From assembly GCF_017874715.1 (NCBI RefSeq), contig NZ_JAGGLR010000021.1, positions 186,001-250,000 on the forward strand: a stretch of 64,000 nucleotides of DNA, given 5' to 3'. Under the pieces are notes generated by a model, which was given only the letters and a program-made list of their open reading frames with translations, made no database searches and was not told the origin of the DNA. Shown here one piece after another: positions 15,720-24,719 of this stretch; position 1 is the first letter of the stretch, and every line of letters starts with the position of its first letter. The DNA comes from Streptomyces iranensis. GTDB taxonomy: Bacteria; Actinomycetota; Actinomycetes; Streptomycetales; Streptomycetaceae. The position numbers and the translations under genes were made by a program.

Positions 15720-18436
15720 TTGCCGTCGGCGGTGTAGCGGGTGCCCCAGCGCTCCGCGAACTGCGCGACCAGGAAGAGCCCCCGGCCGCCCTCGTCCATC
15801 GTCGCCGCGTACCGCAGATGCGGAGAGGTGCTGCTGGTGTCGGAGACCTCGCAGATCAGCGCGCGGTCGCGGAGGACCTGCACCCGGATCGGGCCGGTGG
15901 CGTGCCGGATGGCGTTGGTGATCAGCTCGCTGAGCACCAGCTCGGCGGTGAACGCGGCCTCGTCCAGCCCCCACTCCGCCAGCTTCCGCATGACCTCGGC
16001 CCGCACTCCGGACACCGCGGCGGGGTCGGACGGCACCTCCCAGGCGGCCACCCGGTCGGCGCCCACGACCCGGGTGCGGGCGGCGATCAGGGCGATGTCA
16101 TCGCTCGGGTTGCTGGGCAGCAGCGCGTCCAGCACCTCGGTGCAGATCTGGTCGGGGGTCCGGCCGGGGTGGGACAGGGCGCGGCGCAGCATCTCCAGAC
16201 CGGTGTCGATCTCCCGGCGGCGGTCCTCGATGAGGCCGTCCGTATAGAGGACGAGATGGCTGCCCTGGGCCAGCTCGGCCTCGGCGGTCTCGAACGGCAG
16301 CCCGCCCAGGCCCAGCGGCGGCCCCGCGGGCAGGTCCAGGAACTCCACCGAACCGTCCGGACGCACCAGCGCGGGCGGCGGATGACCGGCCCGCGCCATC
16401 GTGCAACGCCGCGTCACCGGATCGTAGATCGCGTACAGACACGTGGCTCCCGTGATCCCCTCACCGCCACCGCCACCGTCACCGTTCGGCCCGCCCGGAC
16501 CCTCGTCCTGGTCGATCCGGGCGATCAGATCGTCGAGATGGGAAAGGATCTCATCGGGCGGGAGATCGAGCGTGGAGAAGTTGTGCACCGCCGTCCGCAA
16601 CCGCCCCATCGTCGCCGCCGCGTGCAAGCCATGGCCCACCACATCCCCCACCACCAGCGCCACCCGCGCCCCCGGCAGCGGAATGACATCGAACCAGTCG
16701 CCCCCGACCCCCGACTCCGCCGGCAGATAGCGGAAGGCCACGTCCAGGGCGCTCTGGGTGGGCAGGGCGCGGGGCAGCAGGCTGTGCTGGAGGGTCACCG
16801 CCATGGTGTGCTCGCGGGTGTAGCGGCGGGCGTTGTCGATGCAGACCGCGGCGTGCGAGGCGAGCTCCTCGGCGAGGGACACCTCTTCCTGCTCGAAGGG
16901 CTCGCGGTGCTTCATCCGCCAGAAGTTGACCACGCCCAGGAGCACGCCCCGGGCCCGCAGCGGCACGGTGACCAGCGACCGGACGCCGTACTCGATGACC
17001 TTGGCGGTCTGCTCGGGGTCCTGGGCCTGCCAGCCGGTGGCCTCGGAGAGATCGGCCTCCACGACCGGCTCGCCCCCGCTCAGCCCGAACGCCTGCGGCG
17101 AGGACGGGACGAACGCGAACACCCGGCCGACCGGATAGAAGGGGTGGTTGGGCCGGATGCCGTGGACCGCCGACCGGCACATCTCGACACCGCCGACGGC
17201 CAGTGGCTCATCGCCGCGCGCCACGGGCTCCGCCAGGTCGACCGTGACGAAGTCGGCGAAGCGGTCCACCGCCACCTGCGCCAGCTCCTCGGCGGTACGG
17301 CTCACATCGAGCGTGGTGCCGATTTCCACACTCGCGTCGTACAGCAGCTTGAGCCGCTTCTGGGCCACTTCGGCGCGGCCGGAGAGGGCGCGCAGCTCGG
17401 TGGAGTCGCGCAGGGTGGCGACGCTGCCGGGCGGTCCCCCGGCGCGGTCGGTCAGCCGGTTGTTGATGGCCAGCAGCCGGTCGCCGGCCACCAGCACCTC
17501 GTCGGTGACATCGCGCCCGGAGGCCAGGACGTCGGCGACATGGGGCTCCAGGCCCAGGTCGTCGACCAGCCGCCCCTCCGGCCGCGGCGGCAGATCCAGC
17601 AGCCGGGACGCCTCGTCGTTGGCCAGCACCAGCCGCCCGTCGTCGCCAAGGATCAGCACGCCCTCGCGCACCGAGTGCAGCACCGCGTCGTGGTGCTCGT
17701 ACATCCGCGTCATCTCGATCGGGTCCAGGCCACGGGTCTGCCGCCGCAGTCGTCTGCTCACCAGCGCGGTGCCGCCGGTGGCGAGGACGAGTGACGCGGA
17801 GACGGCGCCGACGAGGAGCGGCAGCTGGCGGTTGGCGAGCCCGCTCACCTTCTTGATGGTGATCCCCGCGCCGACCGCGCCGACGACCTTGTGGTTGCTG
17901 TCGAAGATGGGCGCCACCGCGTCCATCGCCTCGCCCAGTGTGCCGGGGCCCGTATCGACGGTGGTGTGCCCGCGCAGCGCCGGCTCGATGTTGCCGACGT
18001 AGTGCTTGCCGATCCGGTTGAGCTTGGGATGGGTGAGCCGGATGCCCTTGTCGGTCGTCACCACGACGAAGTCGAGTCCGGACTTCTTCCTGACGGCCTC
18101 GGCCTTCGGCTGGAGCACCTTGGTGGGGTTGGGGCTGTGCAGGGCCTGGACGATACCCGGGGAGTTGGCGAAGGACTCGGCGACCGCGACGGACCGGCCG
18201 CGGGCCTCGTCGGTGGCGTCGTGACGCACCTGGAGCACCAGGGCGACGGTGGCCGCCGCGCCGAGCAGCAGCACGATCACGAGCTGGAGGATGAAGACCT
18301 GACCGGCGACGCTGCGAACGTTCAGCCAGGATCGAAAGCGCCGACCCGCCACCTCCGGGCGCTCCCGCCGCCGACTCCGTGGGCGCCGACCGGGGAACAT
18401 GCGGGCAGCCCACGATCGACCCATAAACCGGGCCAT
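15689..18436 (-). CDS. membrane sensor phosphatase: Cache-PAS-GAF-PP2C(SpoIIE)-HATPase
   Basis: A ~915-residue multi-domain regulator. One transmembrane helix near residue 40 is followed by an extracellular DcuS/CitA-like Cache domain (GLDFVVVTTDKGIRLTHP) and a second helix. Inside the cell come a PAS domain (EGVLILGDDGRLVLANDEASRLL), a GAF domain, a SpoIIE PP2C domain (SGVGGDWFDVIPL, then YTDGLIEDRR) and a C-terminal anti-sigma-like HATPase (LVLSELITNAIRHATG). It probably dephosphorylates anti-sigma-antagonist proteins and may also act as an anti-sigma kinase. The start is uncertain: ATGs at 18424, 18436 and 18442 are all possible and none has a clear Shine-Dalgarno sequence. It lies just upstream of the conservon but is separated by a repeat-bearing gap. 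Confidence 0.92.
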   Translation of the reverse strand: MARFMGRSWAARMFPGRRPRSRRRERPEVAGRRFRSWLNVRSVAGQVFILQLVIVLLLGAAATVALVLQVRHDATDEARGRSVAVAESFANSPGIVQALHSPNPTKVLQPKAEAVRKKSGLDFVVVTTDKGIRLTHPKLNRIGKHYVGNIEPALRGHTTVDTGPGTLGEAMDAVAPIFDSNHKVVGAVGAGITIKKVSGLANRQLPLLVGAVSASLVLATGGTALVSRRLRRQTRGLDPIEMTRMYEHHDAVLHSVREGVLILGDDGRLVLANDEASRLLDLPPRPEGRLVDDLGLEPHVADVLASGRDVTDEVLVAGDRLLAINNRLTDRAGGPPGSVATLRDSTELRALSGRAEVAQKRLKLLYDASVEIGTTLDVSRTAEELAQVAVDRFADFVTVDLAEPVARGDEPLAVGGVEMCRSAVHGIRPNHPFYPVGRVFAFVPSSPQAFGLSGGEPVVEADLSEATGWQAQDPEQTAKVIEYGVRSLVTVPLRARGVLLGVVNFWRMKHREPFEQEEVSLAEELASHAAVCIDNARRYTREHTMAVTLQHSLLPRALPTQSALDVAFRYLPAESGVGGDWFDVIPLPGARVALVVGDVVGHGLHAAATMGRLRTAVHNFSTLDLPPDEILSHLDDLIARIDQDEGPGGPNGDGGGGGEGITGATCLYAIYDPVTRRCTMARAGHPPPALVRPDGSVEFLDLPAGPPLGLGGLPFETAEAELAQGSHLVLYTDGLIEDRRREIDTGLEMLRRALSHPGRTPDQICTEVLDALLPSNPSDDIALIAARTRVVGADRVAAWEVPSDPAAVSGVRAEVMRKLAEWGLDEAAFTAELVLSELITNAIRHATGPIRVQVLRDRALICEVSDTSSTSPHLRYAATMDEGGRGLFLVAQFAERWGTRYTADGKVIWAELATP

Positions 18437-18758
18437 ACACATACATCTACACCGGGAATTCTTGGAAGGCGAATCTCCGCTCCCGGCGGCCAGGCCGTCC
18501 TCACCATCCGCATGCGATGCGCGACTTTCCGTTCTCATGGCGAATCCGCGGCGGGCCGACCGGCTGGCTGACCGGCGGGCTGACCGGCGGGCTGACCCGC
18601 GGGCCGCCGGCGGGCCGCCGGCGGGCCGCTGACGGGCTCACGGTGGGCGAGGTGCCGAAGACGGGGGTCTATGCAAATCTGAGAAAAGGGTTATTCACCC
18701 TTATTGCCGCGAATCGGTGTCGTGGCGGCGCCGATCGCGCCGGACGAAGGAGCCCGAC
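18437..18758. other. divergent intergenic region with GC-rich repeats
   Basis: This gap separates the minus-strand sensor phosphatase from a plus-strand membrane protein and should hold both promoters. No gene is evident. A GC-rich repeat block occupies 18564-18636, followed by an AT-richer stretch (GAGAAAAGGGTTATTCACCC) that could contain the promoter of the downstream gene. Confidence 0.55.
18564..18636. repeat. short GC-rich tandem repeats
   Basis: Copies of GGCTGACCGGCG merge into copies of GGGCCGCCGGC between two divergent genes. Plausibly replication slippage. Confidence 0.65.
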
Positions 18759-19229
18759 ATGGCCAGTCACGCCGGTGGAGTTCAGACAGGGGCCGCTCCG
18801 GGCCATATGCACCGGGCGGTGAGCGGATGGCTCGTCTTCGGGGGGGTCATGATGATTTTCGGTGGTCTGATGAACCTGCTCCAGGGCATCTCGGCCATCC
18901 GGACCGACCAGGTCTTCCTGGTGACGCAGAGCTATATCTTCCAGTTCGACCTCGCCGGATGGGGCTGGGTCCACCTGGCCCTCGGGATCGCCGTGGTGAT
19001 CGCCGGGTTCGCGGTGTTCACCGGTGCCATGTGGGCCCGTGTCACGGGCGTGGTGCTGGCCGGTCTCGCGCTCATCGCCAACTTCCTGTGGCTGCCGTAC
19101 TACCCGGTCTGGGCCACGGTGCTGCTCATCATCGACGCCCTGGTGATCTGGGCGCTGTGCGCCGGGCCGAGCCGCGGCGGCGCGGGACGCGCGGAGACGG
19201 GAGGGCCCGAGGCGGGACGCACCGCCTGA
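18759..19229 (+). CDS. four-helix DUF7144-type membrane protein
   Basis: A 156-residue integral membrane protein with four hydrophobic helices (GWLVFGGVMMIFGGLMNLLQGI; WGWVHLALGIAVVIAGFAVF; WARVTGVVLAGLALIANFLW; VWATVLLIIDALVIWALC) and a polar Gly/Glu tail. It matches the small DUF7144 family common in Streptomyces, of unknown function. The ATG at 18759 has AAGGAG nine bases upstream. It lies 48 bases upstream of the DNA ligase gene on the same strand and may be co-transcribed. Confidence 0.82.
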   Translation: MASHAGGVQTGAAPGHMHRAVSGWLVFGGVMMIFGGLMNLLQGISAIRTDQVFLVTQSYIFQFDLAGWGWVHLALGIAVVIAGFAVFTGAMWARVTGVVLAGLALIANFLWLPYYPVWATVLLIIDALVIWALCAGPSRGGAGRAETGGPEAGRTA

Positions 19230-19277
19230 GGAACGTGATGCCTGGATTCCCGGCAGGTCGCGGGGCAGGCTGGAGCC

Positions 19278-20816
19278 ATGCTGCTGGCTGATGTCGCGCT
19301 GACCTCCCGCCAGGTCGCGGCCACCTCCGCCCGCTCGGAGAAGATCGCCGCACTGGCCCGGCTGTTCCGGCGCACGGAACCGGCCGAGGCGGCCGTGGTG
19401 ATCACCTACCTCGCGGGCAAGCTGCCCCAGCGCCGCACCGGAGTGGGCTGGTCCACCCTGCGCCACCGGCGAGAACCCGCCGCCGAGCCGACGCTCGCGG
19501 TGCTCGATGTGGACGCGGCCCTGAGCCGGGTCGCGGCGGTCGCCGGCACCGGTGCGACGGCGACCCGCAAGCGGCTGGTGGGCGAGCTGCTGTCCGCCGC
19601 GACCAAGGAGGAGCAGGGCTTTCTGCTCGGCCTGATCGGCGGGGAGCTGCGGCAGGGGGCGCTGGAGGGGCTGGCCGTGGAGGGACTCGCCGAGGCGGTC
19701 GGCGCACCGGCCGCCGAGGTGCGGCGGGCGGTGATGCTCGGCGGGTCGCTGGGCGCGGTGGCCGAGGCGCTGCTGGGGCGCGGCCCTGCGGCGCTGGCCG
19801 ACTTCCGGCTCGAGGTGGGGCGGCCGGTGCTGCCGATGCTCGCGCAGAGCGCCAAGGATCTCGACGAGGCCATGGACCGGCTGGGGGCGTGCGCGGTCGA
19901 GGAGAAGCTGGACGGGATCCGGGTGCAGGTGCACCGGGACGGCGAGGAGGTACGGATCTACACCCGCACCCTGGACGAGATCACCGAGCGGCTGCCCGAG
20001 GTGGTCACGGCTGCACGGGAACTGGCGGTGGACCGGGCGATCCTCGACGGTGAGGTGATCCTGCTGGACGCGGAGGGGCGGCCCCGGCCGTTCCAGGAGA
20101 CCTCCGCCCGCGTCGGCTCCCGGCTCGATGTGGCGGGGGCGTCCGCCGCGCTGCCGCTGTCCCCCGTCTTCTTCGACCTCCTCGTGGTGGACGGCCGCGA
20201 TCTGCTCGACCTCCCGACCCGCGAGCGCCATGCCGAACTGGCCCGGATCGCCCCCGGGCCCCGGCGGGTGCGGCGGCTGGTGGCCGACGACCCGGCAGAT
20301 CCGGAAACCCGGCGGGCGGCCGGTGAGTTCGCCGCGGACGTGCTGGCCCGGGGGCATGAGGGGGTGCTGGTCAAGGGGCTGGAGGCGCCGTACGGCGCGG
20401 GCCGGCGCGGGGCGTCCTGGCTGAAGGTCAAGCCGGTGCACACGCTGGACCTGGTGGTGCTGGCGGCGGAGTGGGGGCACGGCCGCCGCACCGGGAAGCT
20501 GTCCAACCTCCACCTGGGCGCGCGGGCGCCGGACGGCACGTACGTGATGCTGGGCAAGACGTTCAAGGGGCTGACCGACGTGATGCTGGAGTGGCAGACG
20601 GAGGCGCTGCTGGGGATCGCGGTCAGCGACGACGGCTGGGTGGTGCGGGTGCGGCCGGAGCTGGTGGTGGAGGTGGCCTTCGACGGGCTGCAGCGATCGT
20701 CCCGCTATCCGGCGGGCGTCACACTGCGGTTCGCGCGGGTGCTGCGCTACCGGGAGGACAAACCGGCGGACCAGGCGGACACGGTCGAGGCGGTGCTGGC
20801 GCTGCGCGGCGGATGA
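19278..20816 (+). CDS. ATP-dependent DNA ligase (archaeal/LigB-like)
   Basis: A 512-residue ATP-dependent DNA ligase. An N-terminal helical DNA-binding domain (about residues 1-190) precedes the nucleotidyltransferase core. The nucleophile is K210 in the motif EEKLDGIRVQVH, and motif V is seen as SWLKVKP near residue 378. An OB-fold follows to the C-terminus. Length and domain order fit the archaeal-type ligases found in actinobacteria beside NAD-dependent LigA. It probably seals nicks in repair. A LigD-type polymerase lies 4 kb downstream, but there is no Ku gene in the window. A strong hairpin follows the stop. Confidence 0.93.
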   Translation: MLLADVALTSRQVAATSARSEKIAALARLFRRTEPAEAAVVITYLAGKLPQRRTGVGWSTLRHRREPAAEPTLAVLDVDAALSRVAAVAGTGATATRKRLVGELLSAATKEEQGFLLGLIGGELRQGALEGLAVEGLAEAVGAPAAEVRRAVMLGGSLGAVAEALLGRGPAALADFRLEVGRPVLPMLAQSAKDLDEAMDRLGACAVEEKLDGIRVQVHRDGEEVRIYTRTLDEITERLPEVVTAARELAVDRAILDGEVILLDAEGRPRPFQETSARVGSRLDVAGASAALPLSPVFFDLLVVDGRDLLDLPTRERHAELARIAPGPRRVRRLVADDPADPETRRAAGEFAADVLARGHEGVLVKGLEAPYGAGRRGASWLKVKPVHTLDLVVLAAEWGHGRRTGKLSNLHLGARAPDGTYVMLGKTFKGLTDVMLEWQTEALLGIAVSDDGWVVRVRPELVVEVAFDGLQRSSRYPAGVTLRFARVLRYREDKPADQADTVEAVLALRGG

Positions 20817-20820
20817 ACGA

Positions 20821-20851
20821 GGGCCCTCGGGACCCCACGCCCCGAGGGCCC
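20821..20851. terminator. bidirectional terminator between ligase and lyase genes
   Basis: Perfect 11-bp arms GGGCCCTCGGG (20821-20831) and CCCGAGGGCCC (20841-20851) with a 9-base loop, 4 bases after the ligase stop, between convergent genes. Confidence 0.75.
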
Positions 20852-20981
20852 CCAGGGGGTGGCCGACGTGTCTTGACGCCTGCGGCAGGCTGCTCCGCCG
20901 CGTGGTCCGCCGGACACCCAGGACCCCGGGCCGCGGGGCGGTCCGGGGCCGGTCCGGGGCCGGTCCGGGGTCAGGCGGGGC

Positions 20982-22220
20982 TCAGGACGGATTGTCCCCG
21001 TGGGTCAGGGTCTCCCAGCCCAGGAAGAGGCTGTTGGTGCCCGCCGGGCGCTGCCGCTCGGTGAGCTTCTGGGTGTTGGCCATGGCGATGCCGAGCCGGT
21101 TGTGCAGGGCGTTGTAGCCGACCTCGGTGACCGGGCCGAGGCCGCGCTTGACGCTGCCGCCGCACAGCCAGGACGGCGGGGCCTCGCCCAGCTCGTACTT
21201 CGACTGGAAGCCCAGCGCCTGCCGCAGCCGCTCGCCCACCTCGGGGTAGAGGTCCTGGCCCTGGATGCGGCTGGTCTCGGCGACGTGCGCGATGGAGGCG
21301 ATGCCGTATCCGGTGTGGGTGAAGTCGCGGCAGGTCTCCTGGGTGAGCCCGGTGACGAAGGTCGACTGGCCCTGCCAGTACTTGATGATCTTGTCGCGGG
21401 TGTCAAGGCCGCTGCCGGGCGCGGTCTTGGGCAGGGAGCCGTCGGACTCCAGGTAGACATACGCGGGGACGCGGCCGCGGTACTTCGCGATCGCCTTGTC
21501 GTAGCTGGTCCGGTCGTCCAGGAAGACGGAGATGCCGGAGGCGGCCTCCAGCATCACCAGCTCCCAGTTGCCGTTGGAGTTCGAGCCGCCGATGACCTTC
21601 GGGAGGTAGACGGTGCGCAGCATGGTCTTGAAGCGGTCGATCGAGGCGGCGGACCAGCCGTCGTAGCTGTAGCGGATGATCTCGGCCGCCCGGGGCCAGG
21701 AGGATCCGGCCCAGCCGGTCTGGAGCGGGGCGTTGCTGTTGGTGTGGTCCTTGATGGTGGCCGACCAGGCGTCCATGATCTGGATCGCCTTCTCGGCGTA
21801 GCGGCTGTCGCGGGTGATGTACCAGGCCAGCGAGAGCGAGTAGGCGGCGAGCGCGTCCTGTCGCTCATCGGTGCAGCCGATGTTGGGGTCGGAGTACGGA
21901 CCGCATTCGACGACCGCGCGGGGCTTGGGGGTGCGCGACAGCGAGGCGTACGGGCTCGCCAGCATCGCGTCGTACGCGCCCTTCCAGGGCTGGGCGCCGG
22001 CGTTCACCTTGGAGCGGACGAAGTCGAGCTGGGCGCGGCTGACGAGGACGCCGGGGTGGGTGAAGGCGGCCTTGGGTGTGGCCTTGGGCGCCGCTTCGGC
22101 GGTGGCCTCGGACGCGGTGGACCGCTGGGTCTGCCCGGCCGTGGCCGGGCCACTGAGGATGCCCGCGAACAGCGCGGCCAGCGCTGTGGCGAGGGCGAGA
22201 TACAGGGCTCTGGTGCGCAT
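20982..22220 (-). CDS. secreted alginate-lyase-family polysaccharide lyase
   Basis: A 412-residue exported protein. A Sec signal peptide spans about residues 1-28 (MRTRALYLALATALAALFAG...), followed by a short Ala/Thr linker and an alpha/alpha-barrel of the alginate lyase type (TGWAGSSWPRAAEIIRYSYDGWS; SNGNWELVMLEAASGISVFLDD; HTGYGIASIAHVAETSRIQG). NGNWE and HTGYG correspond to the Asn and His/Tyr regions used for catalysis in such lyases. It should cleave uronate-containing polysaccharides outside the cell, though the exact substrate cannot be read. The ATG at 22220 has AGGAGA upstream. A GGTCTAGACC palindrome about 97 bases upstream suggests sugar-responsive GntR control. Confidence 0.85.
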   Translation of the reverse strand: MRTRALYLALATALAALFAGILSGPATAGQTQRSTASEATAEAAPKATPKAAFTHPGVLVSRAQLDFVRSKVNAGAQPWKGAYDAMLASPYASLSRTPKPRAVVECGPYSDPNIGCTDERQDALAAYSLSLAWYITRDSRYAEKAIQIMDAWSATIKDHTNSNAPLQTGWAGSSWPRAAEIIRYSYDGWSAASIDRFKTMLRTVYLPKVIGGSNSNGNWELVMLEAASGISVFLDDRTSYDKAIAKYRGRVPAYVYLESDGSLPKTAPGSGLDTRDKIIKYWQGQSTFVTGLTQETCRDFTHTGYGIASIAHVAETSRIQGQDLYPEVGERLRQALGFQSKYELGEAPPSWLCGGSVKRGLGPVTEVGYNALHNRLGIAMANTQKLTERQRPAGTNSLFLGWETLTHGDNPS

Positions 22221-22316
22221 GGGGGCGGCTCTCCTGACGGTGAGTTCGTATGTGTGAACAACGGATGCCGACATGAACTCCTGCGGTGTTCCGGGAAGTT
22301 AGCTCATGAACACGTC

Positions 22317-22330
22317 AAGGTCTAGACCTT
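22317..22330. promoter_or_regulatory. 14-bp perfect palindrome with a DasR dre-like core
   Basis: AAGGTCTAGACCTT is a perfect palindrome in the divergent gap between the lyase and the EEP gene. Its core GGTCTAGACC is the core of the DasR-responsive element, but the flanks are AA/TT where the dre has TG..CA-type flanks. It is a likely binding site of DasR or a related GntR regulator. Confidence 0.55.
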
Positions 22331-22376
22331 CCGTCCATAGGAGAATGTGCGCCCCGCCCCGATCGAGAGGCCCAGC

Positions 22377-23462
22377 GTGGAGACGACAGTCGCGGAGGAC
22401 CAAGCCGCAGGCCCCGGCCGCCCACCGGCACCGCGCGGCGCCCGGGGCGCCGTCGCCCGGCTGCTACGCGCCGCCGCCCGGCCGCTACGGCTCCCCGGCG
22501 GACGGGCCCGGCGGTGGGCGGCCTGGTGCGCGGTGCCGCCCCTGGCCGTGGTCAGCGTGGTGGTGCTGTGCCGGGCGGCGGACACCGACGGCATCACCCC
22601 CATACCGCAGCTGCTGGCCTTCCTGCCCTGGCTGCTGGTCCCGGCGGCGCTCGGGCTGCTGCTGAGCACGGCCGCGCGCTGGCCGCTGGGGTGCGGCTGG
22701 GCGCTGGCGGCAGCGGCGGCCACCGGGTGGTTCATCCAGCCGTACGACGGCGGCTCCCCGCCCGAGCCGCGCGGACCGGTCCTCGCCCGGCTGCGGGTGA
22801 TGACCGCGAACCTCGAATTCGGCCAGGCCAGGGAGGGGCTGCTGAGCGCGCTGCGCCGGGAGCGGCCGGACCTGGTCGCGGTGCAGGAGTGCGATGCGCG
22901 ATGCGCCGAGGCGCTGGGCTCGGCCGCCGTCCGCAAGGCCTACCCGTACCGGAGCGTCGCCCTCGGCGACAGCGCCGCCGCGGGCTCGGCGATCCTCAGC
23001 CGCCATCCGCTGACCGGGGCGGAGGGGGTGCGCGGAACGCTGCGCATGCCGGGCGCGGTCGTCCGGGTCGCGGGGCAGCGGCTGCGGATGCAGGTCGCCC
23101 ATCCCATGCCGCCGATGCCGGGGCAACTGGACCTCTGGCGCACCGAGCTGGGCCGGCTGCGGGCCTACGCGGACGGGCGGGGCGGGGAACCCACCCTGAT
23201 CGCGGGCGACTTCAACGCCACCCAGGACCACGCCGCCTTCCGGGCCGTGCTGGACACCGGGCTGCGGGACAGCGCACGGGCCACCGGGGTGTCCCGCACG
23301 CCCAGCTGGCCGAGCGCCACGGCCCCGGCCCTGGGGGCGCAGATCGACCACGTTCTGGTCAGCCGGGGCCTGAGGCCGCGCACGGCCCGCTTCCTGGATC
23401 TGCCGCACACCGACCACCGGGCGCTGCTGGTGGAGCTGGACCTGTACGGGCCGCAGGGCTGA
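22377..23462 (+). CDS. membrane-anchored endonuclease/exonuclease/phosphatase (EEP) family protein
   Basis: A 361-residue protein. Three predicted membrane helices in the first ~125 residues (PLAVVSVVVLC; LLAFLPWLLVPAALGLLL; GWALAAAAATGWF) are followed by an external EEP domain. Catalytic signatures are visible: LRVMTANLEFG (Asn), VAVQECD (metal Glu), IAGDFNAT (Asp/Asn) and HTDHRALLVEL (His). This layout matches the common Streptomyces integral EEP proteins, which are hydrolases of phosphodiesters of unknown substrate. The GTG at 22377 has GAGAGG six bases upstream; a GTG at 22347 has poorly spaced AGGAGA. Confidence 0.88.
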   Translation: METTVAEDQAAGPGRPPAPRGARGAVARLLRAAARPLRLPGGRARRWAAWCAVPPLAVVSVVVLCRAADTDGITPIPQLLAFLPWLLVPAALGLLLSTAARWPLGCGWALAAAAATGWFIQPYDGGSPPEPRGPVLARLRVMTANLEFGQAREGLLSALRRERPDLVAVQECDARCAEALGSAAVRKAYPYRSVALGDSAAAGSAILSRHPLTGAEGVRGTLRMPGAVVRVAGQRLRMQVAHPMPPMPGQLDLWRTELGRLRAYADGRGGEPTLIAGDFNATQDHAAFRAVLDTGLRDSARATGVSRTPSWPSATAPALGAQIDHVLVSRGLRPRTARFLDLPHTDHRALLVELDLYGPQG

Positions 23463-23516
23463 GGGCCGATCTGGGCCTCAGGGCTGACCGGGACCTCAAG
23501 GCTGACCGGGACCTCA
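23463..23516. repeat. three 18-bp tandem repeats between convergent genes
   Basis: Units GGGCCGATCTGGGCCTCA, GGGCTGACCGGGACCTCA and AGGCTGACCGGGACCTCA are head-to-tail (23463-23480, 23481-23498, 23499-23516). The last overlaps the stop of the LysR gene, so the whole 51-base intergenic gap is repeat. Confidence 0.75.
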
Positions 23517-24638
23517 GCTCTCGCTCGGGTCGTAGGAGTTGGCCAGTTCGAACGGATCGGGCTCAAGACCCGCCGTGGGCCAGCGCTGCTCCCGCTGCCA
23601 GCGCGCGTTCTCCTGCGCGAGCGCGTCCCAGAGCAGATTGAGCGGATGGGCCGGGTCATAGGACGCGCGCTCCCCGCGCCGGGTGAACGCGCCCAGCAGC
23701 ACCTCCAGCCGGGGCCCGGTGTCATTGACCAGCTCGACGGCGCGCAGCCCGCGTCCGTACACCACCCGCGGATCGCCCGCCGCGTCCGCGACCCCCTTGG
23801 TGACCAGCATGCAGCCGCGCAGCAGCCCGGAGCGCAGTAGCTCGAAGCCGTAGTTGACGGTGTCTATCTCGGCGGCGATGCGCAGCTTGCCGCGGTAGTC
23901 GCCGCCGAACCAGGTGTGCAGCACCCCGGCCATCAGCCCGCTCGCCGAGATCACCAGCGGCAGGGTGCGCAGCGCGCTGGTCGGCGCGGTGGGGCCGGGC
24001 AGCTCGGCCTCGGAGAGATTGGTCAGCAGCGAGACCCCGCTGCGCCGCCACTCCATCACGTCGAAGGCGGCGAGCTCATCGCCGCCCTCGGGCCGGGTCA
24101 CCACGGAGCCGCACACCAGGTCCACGTCCTTGGCGCGCAGCTTGGCCAGCACGTCCCGGGTGCGCACATGGCCGACCTTGAGCTCGATACCGCGCTGCCG
24201 GAAGTCCTCGGCCACCCGCTCCCCGGCGCCCGCCAGATAGCTGAGGGTAAATCGGGTGGTGCCCACCATCAGCGTTTTTCCCAGGCGGCGCCGTGACTCA
24301 TGGATGCCGTCCAGCCAGTCGCCGAGAGTTCCGCGCGCCAATTCGACCAGGGCTTCTCCGGTGCCGGTGAACAGCACGTCCTTGCCGCGCCCCTGCTTGA
24401 GTATGAGGGGTTCGCCGCAAAGCTCGCGAAAGTTCCGGTTCATGGTGTCGATCTGCTTTTGCACACTGGACTGTTCGCGGCCCAGAATCCGTGCCGCGCC
24501 GAGCGCCGTACCGGCCTCATGGACCATGATCAGGGTGCGCAACTGGTCCATCGTGGTGTCCATCAGCGCGAGCGGGCTCTGCGCCCAGCGGCCGCGCCGA
24601 TCCGTCCTCGGCGGGCCGAGCGAACCTGGTCTCTCCAT
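23514..24638 (-). CDS. LysR-family transcriptional regulator
   Basis: A 374-residue regulator. The winged HTH lies at about residues 28-90 (MDQLRTLIMVHEAGTALGAARILGREQSSVQKQI), followed by a substrate-binding-type effector domain with the LysR-like phrases LMVGTTRFTLSYLAGAG and VDLVCGSVV. It is longer than typical LysR proteins (about 300), with a ~25-residue N-terminal extension and a longer C-terminus. The ATG at 24636-24638 has GGGGGA upstream. It is divergent from the LigD-type gene, with a T-N11-A type inverted repeat in between, so it may regulate both. Confidence 0.85.
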   Translation of the reverse strand: MERPGSLGPPRTDRRGRWAQSPLALMDTTMDQLRTLIMVHEAGTALGAARILGREQSSVQKQIDTMNRNFRELCGEPLILKQGRGKDVLFTGTGEALVELARGTLGDWLDGIHESRRRLGKTLMVGTTRFTLSYLAGAGERVAEDFRQRGIELKVGHVRTRDVLAKLRAKDVDLVCGSVVTRPEGGDELAAFDVMEWRRSGVSLLTNLSEAELPGPTAPTSALRTLPLVISASGLMAGVLHTWFGGDYRGKLRIAAEIDTVNYGFELLRSGLLRGCMLVTKGVADAAGDPRVVYGRGLRAVELVNDTGPRLEVLLGAFTRRGERASYDPAHPLNLLWDALAQENARWQREQRWPTAGLEPDPFELANSYDPSES

Positions 24639-24671
24639 GATTTCCCCCGCTTTTCAACTTCTCCCGTTTTC

Positions 24672-24692
24672 CTGACTCCAGAGTTTAGTCAG
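24672..24692. promoter_or_regulatory. LysR-type box between lysR and ligD-like genes
   Basis: CTGACT (24672-24677) and AGTCAG (24687-24692) are perfect inverted arms around 9 bases and contain the T-N11-A pattern typical of LysR sites. The box is 34 bases upstream of the LysR start and 28 bases upstream of the LigD start chosen here. Confidence 0.5.
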
Positions 24693-24719
24693 CGATCCAT
24701 GTGGTTACCCGAGTCCGAT

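Noticed and set aside
15620..17794. Long plus-strand open frame opposite the sensor phosphatase
   Set aside because: Product rich in His/Gln/Arg with no domain; the minus-strand gene has complete PAS, PP2C and HATPase motifs.
18669..20513. Long minus-strand open frame opposite the DNA ligase
   Set aside because: No recognisable motif; the plus strand encodes all ligase motifs and has a proper start and terminator.
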